A stretch of DNA of 64,000 nt from Streptococcus mitis subsp. hohhotensis (GCF_000722775.1 NZ_JPFZ01000009.1:868001-932000), one strand, 5' to 3'. Shown: positions 1 to 10,278, counted from the first letter of the stretch. The notes: a model not told the origin generated them from the letters alone. Numbers and translations: made by a program.

Positions 1-972
1 ATTGGTGGAACGGGGGATTATGCTCAGTTATTTACTTCCATCATTTCAAATCCAGCCATTGCCCTAGGGGCACAAGCGGTCTTTATCTTATTGAATATCT
101 TTATTGTATCACGTGGGGTTCAAAAAGGGATTGAAAGAGCATCTAAAGTTATGATGCCTCTGCTCTTTATCATCTTTGTTGTCATCATCGGGCGCTCTCT
201 CAGTTTGCCAAATGCCATGGAAGGGGTTCTTTACTTCCTCAAACCAGACTTCTCTAAGCTGACAAGTGCTGGTCTCCTCTATGCTCTGGGACAATCTTTC
301 TTTGCCCTCTCACTAGGGGTTACAGCTATGCTGACCTATGCTTCTTATTTGGATAAGAAAACCAATCTAGTCCAGTCAGGAATTTCTATCGTAGCAATGA
401 ACATCTCGGTGTCCATCATGGCAGGTCTAGCCATTTTTCCTGCTATGTCAGCCTTCAATATCCAGTCTGAAGGGGGACCGAGCCTGCTCTTTATCGTCTT
501 GCCTCAACTCTTTGACAAGATGCCTTTTGGAACCATTTTCTACATCCTCTTCCTCTTGCTCTTCCTCTTTGCGACAGTCACTTCTTCAGTCGTCATGCTA
601 GAAATCAATGTGGGTAATATCACCAATCAGGACAACAGCAAGCGTGCTAAGTGGAGTGTTATTTTAGGAATTTTGACCTTTGTCTTTGGAATCCCTTCAG
701 CCCTTTCTTACGGTGTCATGGCGGATGTTCACATTTTTGGGAAGACCTTCTTTGACGCTATGGATTTCTTGGTTTCCAATCTCCTCATGCCATTTGGAGC
801 TCTCTGCCTTTCACTTTTTACAGGCTATATCTTTAAAAAGGCTCTTGCAATGGAGGAACTCCATCTCGATGAAACAGCATGGAAACAGGGACTGTTCCAA
901 GTCTGGCTCTTCCTTCTTCGTTTCATCATTCCAATCATCATCATCGTGGTCTTCACCGCCCAATTTATGTAA
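1..972 (+). CDS. Sodium-dependent neurotransmitter:sodium symporter (NSS/SNF) family transporter, 3' part
   Basis: The reading frame is open from the first base, so the start lies outside the window and about 323 C-terminal residues are visible. The product is a very hydrophobic integral membrane protein with repeated transmembrane segments and short polar loops. The segment with NIFIVSRGVQKGIERASKV is the typical loop of bacterial SNF-family transporters (LeuT-like), which co-import an amino acid or related solute with Na+. This family assignment is from pattern recognition; the substrate cannot be read from sequence. It converges on manA, with a shared terminator hairpin between them. Confidence 0.85.
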   Translation: MGGTGDYAQLFTSIISNPAIALGAQAVFILLNIFIVSRGVQKGIERASKVMMPLLFIIFVVIIGRSLSLPNAMEGVLYFLKPDFSKLTSAGLLYALGQSFFALSLGVTAMLTYASYLDKKTNLVQSGISIVAMNISVSIMAGLAIFPAMSAFNIQSEGGPSLLFIVLPQLFDKMPFGTIFYILFLLLFLFATVTSSVVMLEINVGNITNQDNSKRAKWSVILGILTFVFGIPSALSYGVMADVHIFGKTFFDAMDFLVSNLLMPFGALCLSLFTGYIFKKALAMEELHLDETAWKQGLFQVWLFLLRFIIPIIIIVVFTAQFM

Positions 973-974
973 TC

Positions 975-1012
975 AAAAAGGACTTGAGTATGAACTCAGG
1001 CCCTTTCTTTTT
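975..1012. terminator. Bidirectional terminator between the symporter and manA
   Basis: A stem of roughly CTTGAGT/ACTCAG type, flanked by A-rich sequence on the left and a T-run on the right, lies between two convergent genes. It can end transcription from both sides. Confidence 0.65.
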
Positions 1013-1956
1013 TATGGATGACTAACAATTAATTCTAAATCTTGCCCTTCCAGAGTCCAAGCTTCAACATCACTTGGTAGGATAAAGTGGCTGCCTTTTT
1101 GGATTGGATAGTTTTTCCCGTCAACAGTTAACTGACCTTGACCAGCCAAGACACTCAACAAGCTGTAGTCAGCTGTCTTTTCGAAGTCAACTTTTCCAGT
1201 AATTTCCCACTTGTAAACTGCAAAGAAATCATTGGATACAAGGAGAGTGGAACGCAAATCATCTGCTTTAACAGTTACAGGACGGCTATTTGCAGGCTCA
1301 CCAATGTTCAATACATCAATGGATTTTTCAAGGTGAAGTTCACGCAATTTACCATTATCATCCTTACGCTCAAAGTCATAGACACGGTAGGTTGTGTCAC
1401 TAGATTGTTGTGTTTCAAGGATTAAAATACCTGCCCCGATAGCATGCATGGTGCCGCTTGGTACATAGAAGAAATCTCCAGCTTTAACTGGTACTTTGGT
1501 CAACAGACCATCCCAGTCTTTCGCTTCGATTTGCTGGCGGAGTTCTTCTTTTGATTTGGCATTATGCCCGTAGATAATCTCTGAACCTTCATCCGCAGCG
1601 ATGATGTACCAGCATTCTGTTTTTCCGAGTTCGCCTTCATGCTCGAGTCCATAGGCATCATCTGGGTGAACTTGGACGCTGAGCCAGTCGTTGGCATCCA
1701 GAATCTTAGTCAAAAGTGGAAATACAGACTCTGGACGATTACCAAACAATTCACGGTGTTTTGCATACAAAGTAGCTAGATCTGTTCCTTCAAAGCGACC
1801 ATTGGCAACTTTAGAGACGCCATTTGGATGGGCTGAGATGGCCCAATATTCTCCGATTTTTTCACTTGGGATGTCATAACCAAACTCATCACGTAGCTTG
1901 GTACCACCCCAGATTTTTTCTTGCATAACTGATTGTAAAAATAATGGTTCTGACAT
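1012..1956 (-). CDS. manA: Mannose-6-phosphate isomerase, class I
   Basis: Interconverts mannose 6-phosphate and fructose 6-phosphate in the cytoplasm, feeding PTS-imported mannose into glycolysis. The 314-residue length is usual for the short firmicute type I enzyme. Zinc-site signatures are visible: QVHPDDAYG in the N-terminal cupin half and FYVPSGTMHAIG further on; the N-terminus MSEPLFLQSVMQEKIWGG is typical. A GGAG-type ribosome binding site precedes the start. The neighbouring GH1 glycosidase points to a sugar-use neighbourhood, although the roughly 120-base gap suggests separate transcription. Confidence 0.95.
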   Translation of the reverse strand: MSEPLFLQSVMQEKIWGGTKLRDEFGYDIPSEKIGEYWAISAHPNGVSKVANGRFEGTDLATLYAKHRELFGNRPESVFPLLTKILDANDWLSVQVHPDDAYGLEHEGELGKTECWYIIAADEGSEIIYGHNAKSKEELRQQIEAKDWDGLLTKVPVKAGDFFYVPSGTMHAIGAGILILETQQSSDTTYRVYDFERKDDNGKLRELHLEKSIDVLNIGEPANSRPVTVKADDLRSTLLVSNDFFAVYKWEITGKVDFEKTADYSLLSVLAGQGQLTVDGKNYPIQKGSHFILPSDVEAWTLEGQDLELIVSHP

Positions 1957-2075
1957 GTCAATCTCCTATCTGATTTTTCTCCCTCATTATAGCAAAAAGC
2001 TCCATCTAATTGAACTCTTTTTCACATATTATAAAGTAGGGAGAAGATTTTATAAAAATAGTGAACAAATGTGCT

Positions 2076-3524
<1,449 letters not shown>

Positions 3525-3617
3525 TCACTTGATTTATTACTTCTATTATACTAAAAAGAAAATAAAATGTTTGAAACTATCTGGGTAATGATGGGGCTGA
3601 GCTTGCTTATATATACG

Positions 3618-3645
3618 AAAAAAAAGACTGAAATCAGTCTTCTTT
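3618..3645 (-). terminator. Terminator of the SemiSWEET gene
   Basis: On the minus strand AAGACTGATTTCAGTCTT forms a tight hairpin followed by a long T-run, directly after the stop codon of the upstream gene. Confidence 0.8.
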
Positions 3646-3906
3646 TTAAATCAATGCCGTAATAGCCGTTACTAGACCAAAAACGATACCCGGTGCATTG
3701 GCAGCTGCAAGTGGAATATCTCTTTCCTTTTTGAAAAGACCATAGTAAACCCAGAGACTACAGTTGATAGCTGCGACTAGGGGTTGAATGAAGTTGCCTT
3801 TTTGACCGGCAAGATTATTCATGATTTGTGGGAAGTAAGACACATACATCATAACAGACATGAAAATCGCTACCCAGCCCAACACTTTCATTTGTTTTTC
3901 GGACAT
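3646..3906 (-). CDS. SemiSWEET/PQ-loop small membrane sugar transporter-like protein
   Basis: A protein of about 86 residues with three predicted transmembrane helices. The segment SYFPQIMNNLAGQKG carries the PQ motif of the SWEET/MtN3 family, and the second helix region contains NCSLWVYYGLF. Bacterial SemiSWEETs are single three-helix bundles that dimerise into a passive sugar pore, usually for glucose or sucrose. I chose the ATG at 3906 because AGAGG lies eight bases upstream; an in-frame TTG sits two codons earlier. It is monocistronic, with its own terminator. Sugar specificity cannot be inferred. Confidence 0.8.
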   Translation of the reverse strand: MSEKQMKVLGWVAIFMSVMMYVSYFPQIMNNLAGQKGNFIQPLVAAINCSLWVYYGLFKKERDIPLAAANAPGIVFGLVTAITALI

Positions 3907-4158
3907 TTTCAAAACCTCTTTTATTCTTTTATGCTTTTTATTTTATAATATGACGCAAAAACAAGCAAGAGTTTGAGAGTTTTGTTATAAAAATGTAAAC
4001 TATCACAATCTTGTGATAAGTAAAGAAGAGTGAAGTTAGGAAAAGTATATATAATCAGAAAAACGCATATTATTATGTATTAAAAAATCTTGATACTAGG
4101 TGTTTTATTGCTGAAATATTTACTTTATTTTCTGATAAAACTAACTTTTAAGCCAGAA

Positions 4159-5733
4159 TCAATATTTTCCTAAATCTACAACTTGTTGATATCTACTTTC
4201 ATCATCAATATGATGGGCAATTTCTAACATCATAACAGGAAGAGAAAATAGTAGCTCATGTACCATGAAGGCGTTTTCTTTGTCTAGGGCTGCGGTCACT
4301 TCATCAGCCAATAACAGATTTTTTTTACGAAGAAGAAAACGTGCCAATTCAATCCTTACTCTTTGTCCTCCAGAAATATTCTCCCCGTTATTTTTGATAA
4401 TAAAATCCATCCCACCCGTCAATTCAAAATCTAGTTTGACTTGTTTCAAAACAGCAAGCAACTCTTCATCAGAAAATTCTTGTCCTAATGTCAAATTATA
4501 ACGCACTGTATCGTTAAAGAGAAATGGATGTTGGCTAATAATTCCTATACTGGATACAAAACTTGATGTACATTCATTAACAGTTGTCACACCGATAATT
4601 TCTCCCTCATCTGCTATTTCTTCTCCAGTAATGAGTCGAAACAAGGTTGACTTACCACAACCACTCGGTCCTTTGATTAAAACTTTCTGACCTGCTTGAA
4701 CATCCAAATTTAGATGAGTAAAAAGTTGTCTGTCACCATAGGTTTTACTTAAATTTTTAATGTGCAGAGCATTCAATTCTTGCGCATCTTTTTTATCTAT
4801 CTGTTTTACATCTCCAATTTCTAATACTCCAAAAATCTTATCTGCTGTCGTTTTTGCCCCTTGTATATCTACAGCATCATACATAATAGTCTGAATAGGG
4901 CTCACTAGCTGACCTGCTGCGATGTACATGGCAACAAGACTTGCCACTGACACTTTCTGCCCAGCCATAGCAAAGTAAAAACCTAAAACAAGTGGTAAAA
5001 CTTGACTTAAAAAAACCATGAAACCGTTGCAAAAGAAAATAATATTATGGGTAAAGCAAAATTTTTGAATGGCTAGTTGATAATTTCGATTAATCTTCCA
5101 AAATCTGTTCTGATTTTCAGAAATTGCTTGGTTCATGAGTAGAGTGTGTGCTCCTCGGATACTATCAGATACTTGATTATGAACTTCTACTCTGCTTTGC
5201 GCCATGTCATCACCAGTATATTTGAGTCTTTTATTCATCAAGAACTGAGGAATAGGACGTAAAATAGTGAAACAGACAAAAATACTACCTAACAACAAAT
5301 TTTGCGAAATAATATAAATCGCTGTTAGTAATGCTACAAAGCTCCAGCAAATGATATTGATATATTTTTCTAAGTAATTATCCCCCAAATACTCCATATC
5401 TTGTGTGAGCATAGTGATTTTTTCATCTTCGCTAAAATCTTTTTTTGTCATCAGCTTGTCAAATAAATCTGCCCTCATATTCATTTGAATTTCACGCCGA
5501 AAAACATTATGTGTATGATTACAAAAGAGCATTAAGCTATACAAGACAAAGTATACTGTAAAGCCAAAAACAGCAAACTGTATGATTTTAGAATAAGTCA
5601 GTTCCCCTTGATTTAAGGACAAGGCTTGTGATACGACTAAGGGTTGAGCAAGAGCCAAACCTCCATTTGCCAGTGCACCGATGATAGTATAAAACTTCGT
5701 TTTCTTATCCAGATAGTGAAATATTTTATTCAT
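4159..5733 (-). CDS. ABC exporter (fused membrane and ATPase domains), accessory RiPP-type locus
   Basis: A 524-residue half-transporter. The first ~300 residues hold the membrane domain with several hydrophobic helices. The ATPase follows, with Walker A in KGPSGCGKST, signature ISGGQRVRIE and Walker B in LLLADEVTAALD. There is no N-terminal C39 peptidase domain, so it would not process a double-glycine leader itself. It is preceded by AGGAGGG and lies 144 bases downstream of a radical SAM enzyme on the same strand. Such a pairing usually exports a modified ribosomal peptide, or protects against it. AT content is higher than in the adjacent core genes, which fits horizontal acquisition. Cargo is inferred, not seen. 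Confidence 0.85.
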   Translation of the reverse strand: MNKIFHYLDKKTKFYTIIGALANGGLALAQPLVVSQALSLNQGELTYSKIIQFAVFGFTVYFVLYSLMLFCNHTHNVFRREIQMNMRADLFDKLMTKKDFSEDEKITMLTQDMEYLGDNYLEKYINIICWSFVALLTAIYIISQNLLLGSIFVCFTILRPIPQFLMNKRLKYTGDDMAQSRVEVHNQVSDSIRGAHTLLMNQAISENQNRFWKINRNYQLAIQKFCFTHNIIFFCNGFMVFLSQVLPLVLGFYFAMAGQKVSVASLVAMYIAAGQLVSPIQTIMYDAVDIQGAKTTADKIFGVLEIGDVKQIDKKDAQELNALHIKNLSKTYGDRQLFTHLNLDVQAGQKVLIKGPSGCGKSTLFRLITGEEIADEGEIIGVTTVNECTSSFVSSIGIISQHPFLFNDTVRYNLTLGQEFSDEELLAVLKQVKLDFELTGGMDFIIKNNGENISGGQRVRIELARFLLRKKNLLLADEVTAALDKENAFMVHELLFSLPVMMLEIAHHIDDESRYQQVVDLGKY

Positions 5734-5822
5734 AATGCCCTCCTAGAAAAAGAGAGATGCTAGCACTTCTCTCCATTTTTATTATATAAATTTTACAAAT
5801 ATTACAATTATTGCTTACAGCT

Positions 5823-5861
5823 TCAGTTTTTTACAACCTTTTTGTTTTTCTTAATAGACAT
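5823..5861 (-). other. Candidate mini-ORF between radical SAM and exporter genes (possible broken precursor)
   Basis: A 12-codon ORF (MSIKKNKKVVKN) starts nine bases after a GAGGGG ribosome binding site that overlaps the radical SAM stop. It ends just after a run of six A. Removing one A would extend the frame to a 44-residue peptide containing NNCNICKIYI and ending at 5726, inside the first codons of the exporter gene. A short Cys-containing precursor between a SPASM enzyme and an exporter would be in the expected place. The extension also runs through the exporter's ribosome binding site, so chance is a serious alternative. Confidence 0.2.
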
Positions 5862-5877
5862 TTTTGCTTACCCCTCT

Positions 5878-7170
5878 CTAGTCCACATCTAAAATATCTT
5901 CATAGCATCCAGAAATAGCATAAAGTGCTAGATTTTTACGAATTTTCTCTTGCATATTCTTACAAGTCACAGAAGAGCTTAATTTCGTAATATGCTTAGC
6001 CATTGGACAAAATCCTGATTTACAAACTAAAACAAAGGGACATGTTTTACAATCTTCTCTAACAGACAGAAACCATCCTTTCATTTTATCTTTGTTAATC
6101 AATCCAGTATTGATATTTCCAAAAACATTTTGATTATCGTACAAAGCAACTGTACATGCTTGTACAATACCTCTAACGTTAAACATATAGTGATTTAAAC
6201 GATTGGCATAACAAGAAAAGGAATTGTGAACCACAATGCTTGGCAAAGATAGATGGTACCCCAAATCAACTGCTTTCTTAGAAATACCAAAACTCATATC
6301 ATTTTTAAATACTGTAACACAGTCGTCTTTAGAACGATCTCCTTGTCCCCAGTTACCGATATTATGATATAGAAGAAAAAATCTATCATCATTTTTAAAG
6401 TAACGACCATCATTTAATAGAAATGACTCCATATGGTCATAATTTTCCTTCGATATATTGAATCTTAACGTACAAATAAAATCTAAATCACTATCCTTCA
6501 TTTTATGAAGATTATCTAAAATTCGCGCATAGGAACCTTTTTGATTTTTTAACACACGTTGAGAATCATGACTCTCTCCATCACCATCAATAGTAATCTG
6601 AAAATTAGTAACATCATACTCTCTTACTAATTTTTCAAATTTGGAAGATGTTAACAAAAATCCATTAGTAGTAATACTTGCTGAATACGTTATTCCAAAT
6701 CGCTCACAAATTTTCAAAAATTTTAGTGAAAGCCGTTGAATTGTTTTATAGCCTAACAGAGGTTCTCCACCAAACCATGCTATCCTTAGGAAATGATATT
6801 GAGAATTACTCAATTTTTCTTCAGCAAATTTCAAAATAGCATTTTCTGTTTCAATAGACATTCCAATATTTTTAAAGTGTTCATAACAATACTTACATCG
6901 AAAATTACAATCTCCATGAGTAAGAATTGTAAACTCTAGTATCTCATTATTCCTATCTTCTATCTGTTTTAAATATTTGTTTACCTCATTGTCTTCACGT
7001 AAATATCTATTCTCTTCCAAATAGGCAATATATTCACTTCCCGTTGTTTTATTTTCTTGTATATTCTTCTTCAATTCATTCGTAATCAAAAATGAATGAT
7101 TATTTTTGGTATTAAAATATACACTACCATCTTCAGTATCATACCTTAAGACATATCGTGATAATTTCAT
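5878..7170 (-). CDS. Radical SAM/SPASM domain peptide-modifying enzyme
   Basis: A 430-residue protein. The N-terminal ~80 residues resemble the precursor-binding region of RiPP maturases. The 4Fe-4S/SAM motif is C88-x3-C92-x2-C95 within HGDCNFRCKYCYEHF, and a C-terminal SPASM-like cysteine cluster includes CKTCPFVLVCKSGFC. Enzymes of this type install thioether or carbon-carbon crosslinks in ribosomal peptides; anaerobic sulfatase-maturase-like activity is the other main option, but no sulfatase is nearby. A TATAAT-like -10 box lies at 7207-7212 and AGAGGT precedes the start. With the following ABC exporter it forms a two-gene accessory operon lacking a clear intact precursor. Confidence 0.88.
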   Translation of the reverse strand: MKLSRYVLRYDTEDGSVYFNTKNNHSFLITNELKKNIQENKTTGSEYIAYLEENRYLREDNEVNKYLKQIEDRNNEILEFTILTHGDCNFRCKYCYEHFKNIGMSIETENAILKFAEEKLSNSQYHFLRIAWFGGEPLLGYKTIQRLSLKFLKICERFGITYSASITTNGFLLTSSKFEKLVREYDVTNFQITIDGDGESHDSQRVLKNQKGSYARILDNLHKMKDSDLDFICTLRFNISKENYDHMESFLLNDGRYFKNDDRFFLLYHNIGNWGQGDRSKDDCVTVFKNDMSFGISKKAVDLGYHLSLPSIVVHNSFSCYANRLNHYMFNVRGIVQACTVALYDNQNVFGNINTGLINKDKMKGWFLSVREDCKTCPFVLVCKSGFCPMAKHITKLSSSVTCKNMQEKIRKNLALYAISGCYEDILDVD

Positions 7171-7575
7171 ATTACCACCTCTTTATTCTTTGATTTCTTT
7201 AAATACATTATATACCTATTAAGATGATAATTCGACAAAAAGTCTGAAAATTAGAAAAGTTCTACATTTTAATAATTTTCAATCTAGTATAAACTAATTT
7301 CAAATCCCCTTATCTACTATACATGCCGTACTGTCACATTTCTATTCGTAGAGACACAATCTCGCTATTCCTTCCTCTGATGATTCTTATGTCCAGCGTC
7401 ATACTTAAAACGGTCTATCACGAGACTGTTTTAATTCGTTACCTCACGATAGTCAAGCTCAGAAGTTACTATTAGGTTTACCTAAAAAAGACCGGATGGC
7501 TCCGATCTTTCAATGGTTCATATTCGCAATTTCTGTTGTAAAAATAGCTATGGTTAACGTCAATGACTAAGCCCC
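7171..7575. promoter_or_regulatory. 405-bp non-coding region with promoter of the radical SAM operon
   Basis: On the minus strand a TATAAT -10 element is seen at 7207-7212 about 35 bases before the radical SAM start. The middle (7300-7480) shows only scrambled short frames, the longest a 22-codon frame starting MTLDIRIIRG without a good ribosome binding site. It looks like a decayed insertion, but no terminal repeats were identified. The right end carries the terminator of the VOC gene. Confidence 0.45.
7484..7511 (-). terminator. Terminator of the VOC gene
   Basis: GATCGGAGCCATCCGGTC on the minus strand folds into a hairpin followed by six T. It is almost identical to the hairpin at 7938-7964. 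Confidence 0.75.
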
Positions 7576-7923
7576 TTATTTCATACGATAAAAATCAACC
7601 ACTAGACCAGCAGGGCCTTTAACTAATAAGGACTCTGTCCCCCAATCCGTTTCACAAATACCGTGTAAAATCTCGACACCAAGCTCTTTCAACCGTTGGT
7701 AATTCTGGTCTACATCCTCAACCTCAATGTGAAGAATAATTCCTGACTGAAAATTGTTCAAAGGAATCAAATGATTTTGGGACAACATCAGACAGTGACT
7801 GCCAATCGTAAATTGAGCAAAACTGTCATCAGCATAATCTGCCTTTTTATCCAAGATATACTCCAAGTCAGCACAGACTTGGGGAACATCTGAAACGATA
7901 ATATCTAATTGATTTAAATCCAT
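7576..7923 (-). CDS. VOC (glyoxalase/bleomycin-resistance/dioxygenase) family protein
   Basis: A 115-residue single-module protein with the beta-alpha-beta-beta-beta pattern of the vicinal-oxygen-chelate superfamily. Recognisable segments are LDIIVSDV at the start, GIILHIEVEDVDQNYQRL in the second half, and GPAGLVVDFYRMK at the end, where the glutamate metal ligand is usual. The C-terminal position here is D in VDFY, so metal binding may differ. Substrate unknown. It lies downstream of spxB, separated by a terminator, and is bracketed by two near-identical terminator hairpins. Confidence 0.82.
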   Translation of the reverse strand: MDLNQLDIIVSDVPQVCADLEYILDKKADYADDSFAQFTIGSHCLMLSQNHLIPLNNFQSGIILHIEVEDVDQNYQRLKELGVEILHGICETDWGTESLLVKGPAGLVVDFYRMK

Positions 7924-7937
7924 TTACTATCCTCCAG

Positions 7938-7964
7938 AAAAAGACCGGATTGCTCCGATCTTTT
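7938..7964 (-). terminator. Terminator upstream of the VOC gene
   Basis: A hairpin GATCGGAGCAATCCGGTC followed by T5 on the minus strand. It probably ends spxB-side transcription, although it lies immediately before the VOC ribosome binding site, so it could instead act as an attenuator for VOC. Confidence 0.65.
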
Positions 7965-8079
7965 CAAGTTTCTCTCTATGAAAATCAAAGAATAAACAAG
8001 GTTAAACCAAGTTTGATGGCAAATCTTTGCTCATCAAACTACGAAAAATCCTTTGGGACTTTTTCTAGGCTCCACACTA

Positions 8080-8118
8080 GATTCCATCATTGAAATTTAT
8101 GGTTTCAATGATGGAATC
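8080..8118. repeat. 16-bp perfect inverted repeat downstream of spxB
   Basis: GATTCCATCATTGAAA at 8080-8095 is repeated as its exact reverse complement at 8103-8118, with a seven-base loop. There is no classic T-run, so it is either a 3' stabilising stem of the spxB mRNA or a trace of an old insertion. Confidence 0.7.
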
Positions 8119-8177
8119 GTCGGCAGTAATCTAATAAAGAAGTCTATAAATTTATCTTTGATTTTCGACGAGAGAAA

Positions 8178-9953
8178 TTATTTAATTGCGCGTGATTGCA
8201 AACCTTCTTCTTCCAAGAAGAGACGGAATGGTACGAGTTCTTCTGCTTCGTATTTTTCTTTGAAGGCTTTAATTGCTTCTTCTGAGTGAAGTTTTGGATC
8301 CAATTCAAGTACTTCTACTGGAAGTGGACGGTGTGGAGTGATGCGAGCATCGATTACAACAATTTTACCTTCTTTGTTCAATTTAACAGCTTCTGCAACA
8401 ACTGCATCGATGTCTTCGATACGGTCAACTGTAAATCCTACAGCACCTTGCGCTTCAGCGATTTTCGCATAATCAGCATTAGGGAAGTCACAACCAAACA
8501 AGTGTTTGTTTGTGTCTTCGTATTTGTCCTTGATGAAGGCATATTTACCATTTGAGAAGACAACGTTGATAACTGGAAGGTCGTATTGAACGTTTGTGAT
8601 AACGTCTGGGTAGCACATGTTGAATGCACCGTCACCCATGATGTTCCATACTTGGCGATCTGGATTGTCTTTCTTAGCAGCGATACCACCAGGAAGGGCA
8701 ATACCCATTGTCGCAAAGAGTGGAGATGTACGCCACATGTTCTTAGGTGTCATGTGAAGGTGACGAGTAGATGTTTGAGTAGTGTCACCTACGTCGATTG
8801 AGTAGATAGCGTCTTGATCAGCATGTTTGTTGATTGCATTGTAAACTTGATACAATTGCAATTCACCCTCAGTTTTACCTTCGATTTTGTTCATGTAATC
8901 ACGCCAGTTTTGGTTGTTCTTAACGTTTGCACGCCACCATGGAGTAGATTCAACTGGGTTCACTTTGTCAAGGATAGCTTTAGCTGCTTGACCTGCGTCA
9001 CCAAGGATTGAAGCGTCAAGGGCGTGACGTTTACCAAGTTTGTAAGGGTCGATATCCACTTGGATGAATTTTTCAGTATTCTTGAATGCTTCGTAAACTT
9101 CAGCAAATGGGAAGTTTGAACCAAGGAAAAGAACTGTGTCTGCTTCAAAGACCACTTCGTTGGCTGGTTTCCAACCAACACGGTAAGCAGAACCTGTCAA
9201 ACCTTCATAGTTCCATTCGAAAGCTTCAAAGTTTTTACCAGTTGTGATGATTGGTGCTTTGATTTTACGTGACAATTCAGTAATCACTTCACCAGCTTTA
9301 ACACCACCGTAACCAGCATAGATAACAGGACGTTCAGCATTGTTCAAGATTTCAACAGCTTTATCGATTTCAACTTCGTTCAAAGCAGGAGCGATGAATG
9401 AACGCTCGTATGAACCTGATCCATAGTATGAGTTTTCATCGATTTCTTGGAAACCGAAGTTTACTGGGATTTCAACAACAGCTGGACCTTTTTTAGAAAC
9501 TGCAGCACGGCAAGCTTCGTCAATAACTTTTGGCAATTGCTCAGCGTAAGCTACACGTTTGTTATATACAGCGATACCGTTGTACATTGGGTTTTGGTTC
9601 AATTCTTGGAAAGCATCCATGTTGAGTTCGTTAACTGGACGTGATCCAAGGATTGCTAGGAATGGAGTGTTATCCATAGCTGCATCGTAAACACCGTTAA
9701 TCAAGTGAGTCGCACCTGGACCACCTGAACCAACTGCAACCCCGATTGAGCCGCCGAATTTAGCTTGCATAACCGCTGCAAGAGCACCTGTTTCTTCGTG
9801 GCGAACTTGTAAGAAGCGGATATCTTTGTCTTCAGCCAAAGCGTCCATCAATGAGCTGAGTGTTCCTGATGGGATACCGTAGATTGTGTCTACGCCCCAT
9901 GTTTTCAATACGTTAAGCATTGCTGCAGATGCAGTAATTTTCCCTTGAGTCAT
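8178..9953 (-). CDS. spxB: Pyruvate oxidase
   Basis: Converts pyruvate, phosphate and O2 to acetyl phosphate, CO2 and H2O2; it is the main source of pneumococcal hydrogen peroxide. The 591-residue length is that of streptococcal SpxB. The ThDP-dependent enzyme layout is clear: an N-terminal PYR domain starting [20 protein letters not shown] with the HEE glutamate region (QVRHEETGA), a central FAD-binding domain, and a C-terminal PP domain with the GDG..N motif ([12 protein letters not shown]). The gene is monocistronic. Two CcpA-type cre sites in the 190 bases upstream indicate carbon-catabolite control. GAGAG precedes the ATG. Confidence 0.98.
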   Translation of the reverse strand: MTQGKITASAAMLNVLKTWGVDTIYGIPSGTLSSLMDALAEDKDIRFLQVRHEETGALAAVMQAKFGGSIGVAVGSGGPGATHLINGVYDAAMDNTPFLAILGSRPVNELNMDAFQELNQNPMYNGIAVYNKRVAYAEQLPKVIDEACRAAVSKKGPAVVEIPVNFGFQEIDENSYYGSGSYERSFIAPALNEVEIDKAVEILNNAERPVIYAGYGGVKAGEVITELSRKIKAPIITTGKNFEAFEWNYEGLTGSAYRVGWKPANEVVFEADTVLFLGSNFPFAEVYEAFKNTEKFIQVDIDPYKLGKRHALDASILGDAGQAAKAILDKVNPVESTPWWRANVKNNQNWRDYMNKIEGKTEGELQLYQVYNAINKHADQDAIYSIDVGDTTQTSTRHLHMTPKNMWRTSPLFATMGIALPGGIAAKKDNPDRQVWNIMGDGAFNMCYPDVITNVQYDLPVINVVFSNGKYAFIKDKYEDTNKHLFGCDFPNADYAKIAEAQGAVGFTVDRIEDIDAVVAEAVKLNKEGKIVVIDARITPHRPLPVEVLELDPKLHSEEAIKAFKEKYEAEELVPFRLFLEEEGLQSRAIK

Positions 9954-10011
9954 AATGATAACTCTCCTTCAAATATTTTTAAATTCACTAAAAAAGGTTT
10001 CATATAGTTTT

Positions 10012-10025
10012 TGAAAACGTTTCAG
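10012..10025. promoter_or_regulatory. cre site 1 of spxB
   Basis: TGAAAACGTTTCAG matches the CcpA consensus TGWAARCGNTTNCW except for the final G. It sits about 60 bases before the spxB start. Confidence 0.75.
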
Positions 10026-10113
10026 TAAATTTTTACACTACTAATTTATCACATTTATTTTGACTTTACTAAGAATCTGCTCAGAAGTTTTTATTCTCTA
10101 TTACAGTACAGTT

Positions 10114-10127
10114 TGAAAACGTTTTTA
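10114..10127. promoter_or_regulatory. cre site 2 of spxB
   Basis: TGAAAACGTTTTTA shares the TGAAAACGTTT core with site 1, about 100 bases further upstream. Two spaced sites could allow looping or graded CcpA control. Confidence 0.65.
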
Positions 10128-10138
10128 GTTTCTGTTTT

Positions 10139-10255
10139 ATAATACTCAATGAAAATTAAAGAGCAAACTAGGAAGCTAGCCGCAGGTTGCTCAAAGCACA
10201 GCTTTGAGGTTGCAGACAAAGCTGACGTGGTTTGAAGAGATTTTTGAAGAGTATA
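10139..10255. repeat. BOX element, short form
   Basis: Starts TATACTCAATGAAAAT-like and ends GAAGAGTAT. It contains the boxC stem (AAACTAGGAAGCTAGCCGC) and a boxA remnant (GCTGACGTGGTTTGAAGAG). It is about 117 bp long, so the central boxB module is missing or reduced. It lies between copA and the spxB promoter. Confidence 0.8.
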
Positions 10256-10278
10256 AAAAGCGAGCAAGCCCGCTTTTA
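10256..10278 (-). terminator. Terminator of the cop operon
   Basis: AAAAGCGGGCTTGCTCGCTTTT on the minus strand forms a hairpin overlapping the copA stop codon, abutting the BOX element. Confidence 0.6.

Noticed and set aside
7300-7480. Possible insertion-sequence remnant between radical SAM and VOC genes
   Set aside because: No transposase similarity, terminal inverted repeats or target duplication could be identified by eye.
7965-8045. Degenerate BOX-like sequence (ATGAAAATCAAAGAATAAAC)
   Set aside because: Only the boxC edge resembles BOX; no boxA or boxB part and no terminal ATACTC motif is present.
8053-8289. 78-residue plus-strand ORF downstream of spxB
   Set aside because: It reads across the inverted repeat and into the antisense strand of spxB; no ribosome binding site or protein-like composition.
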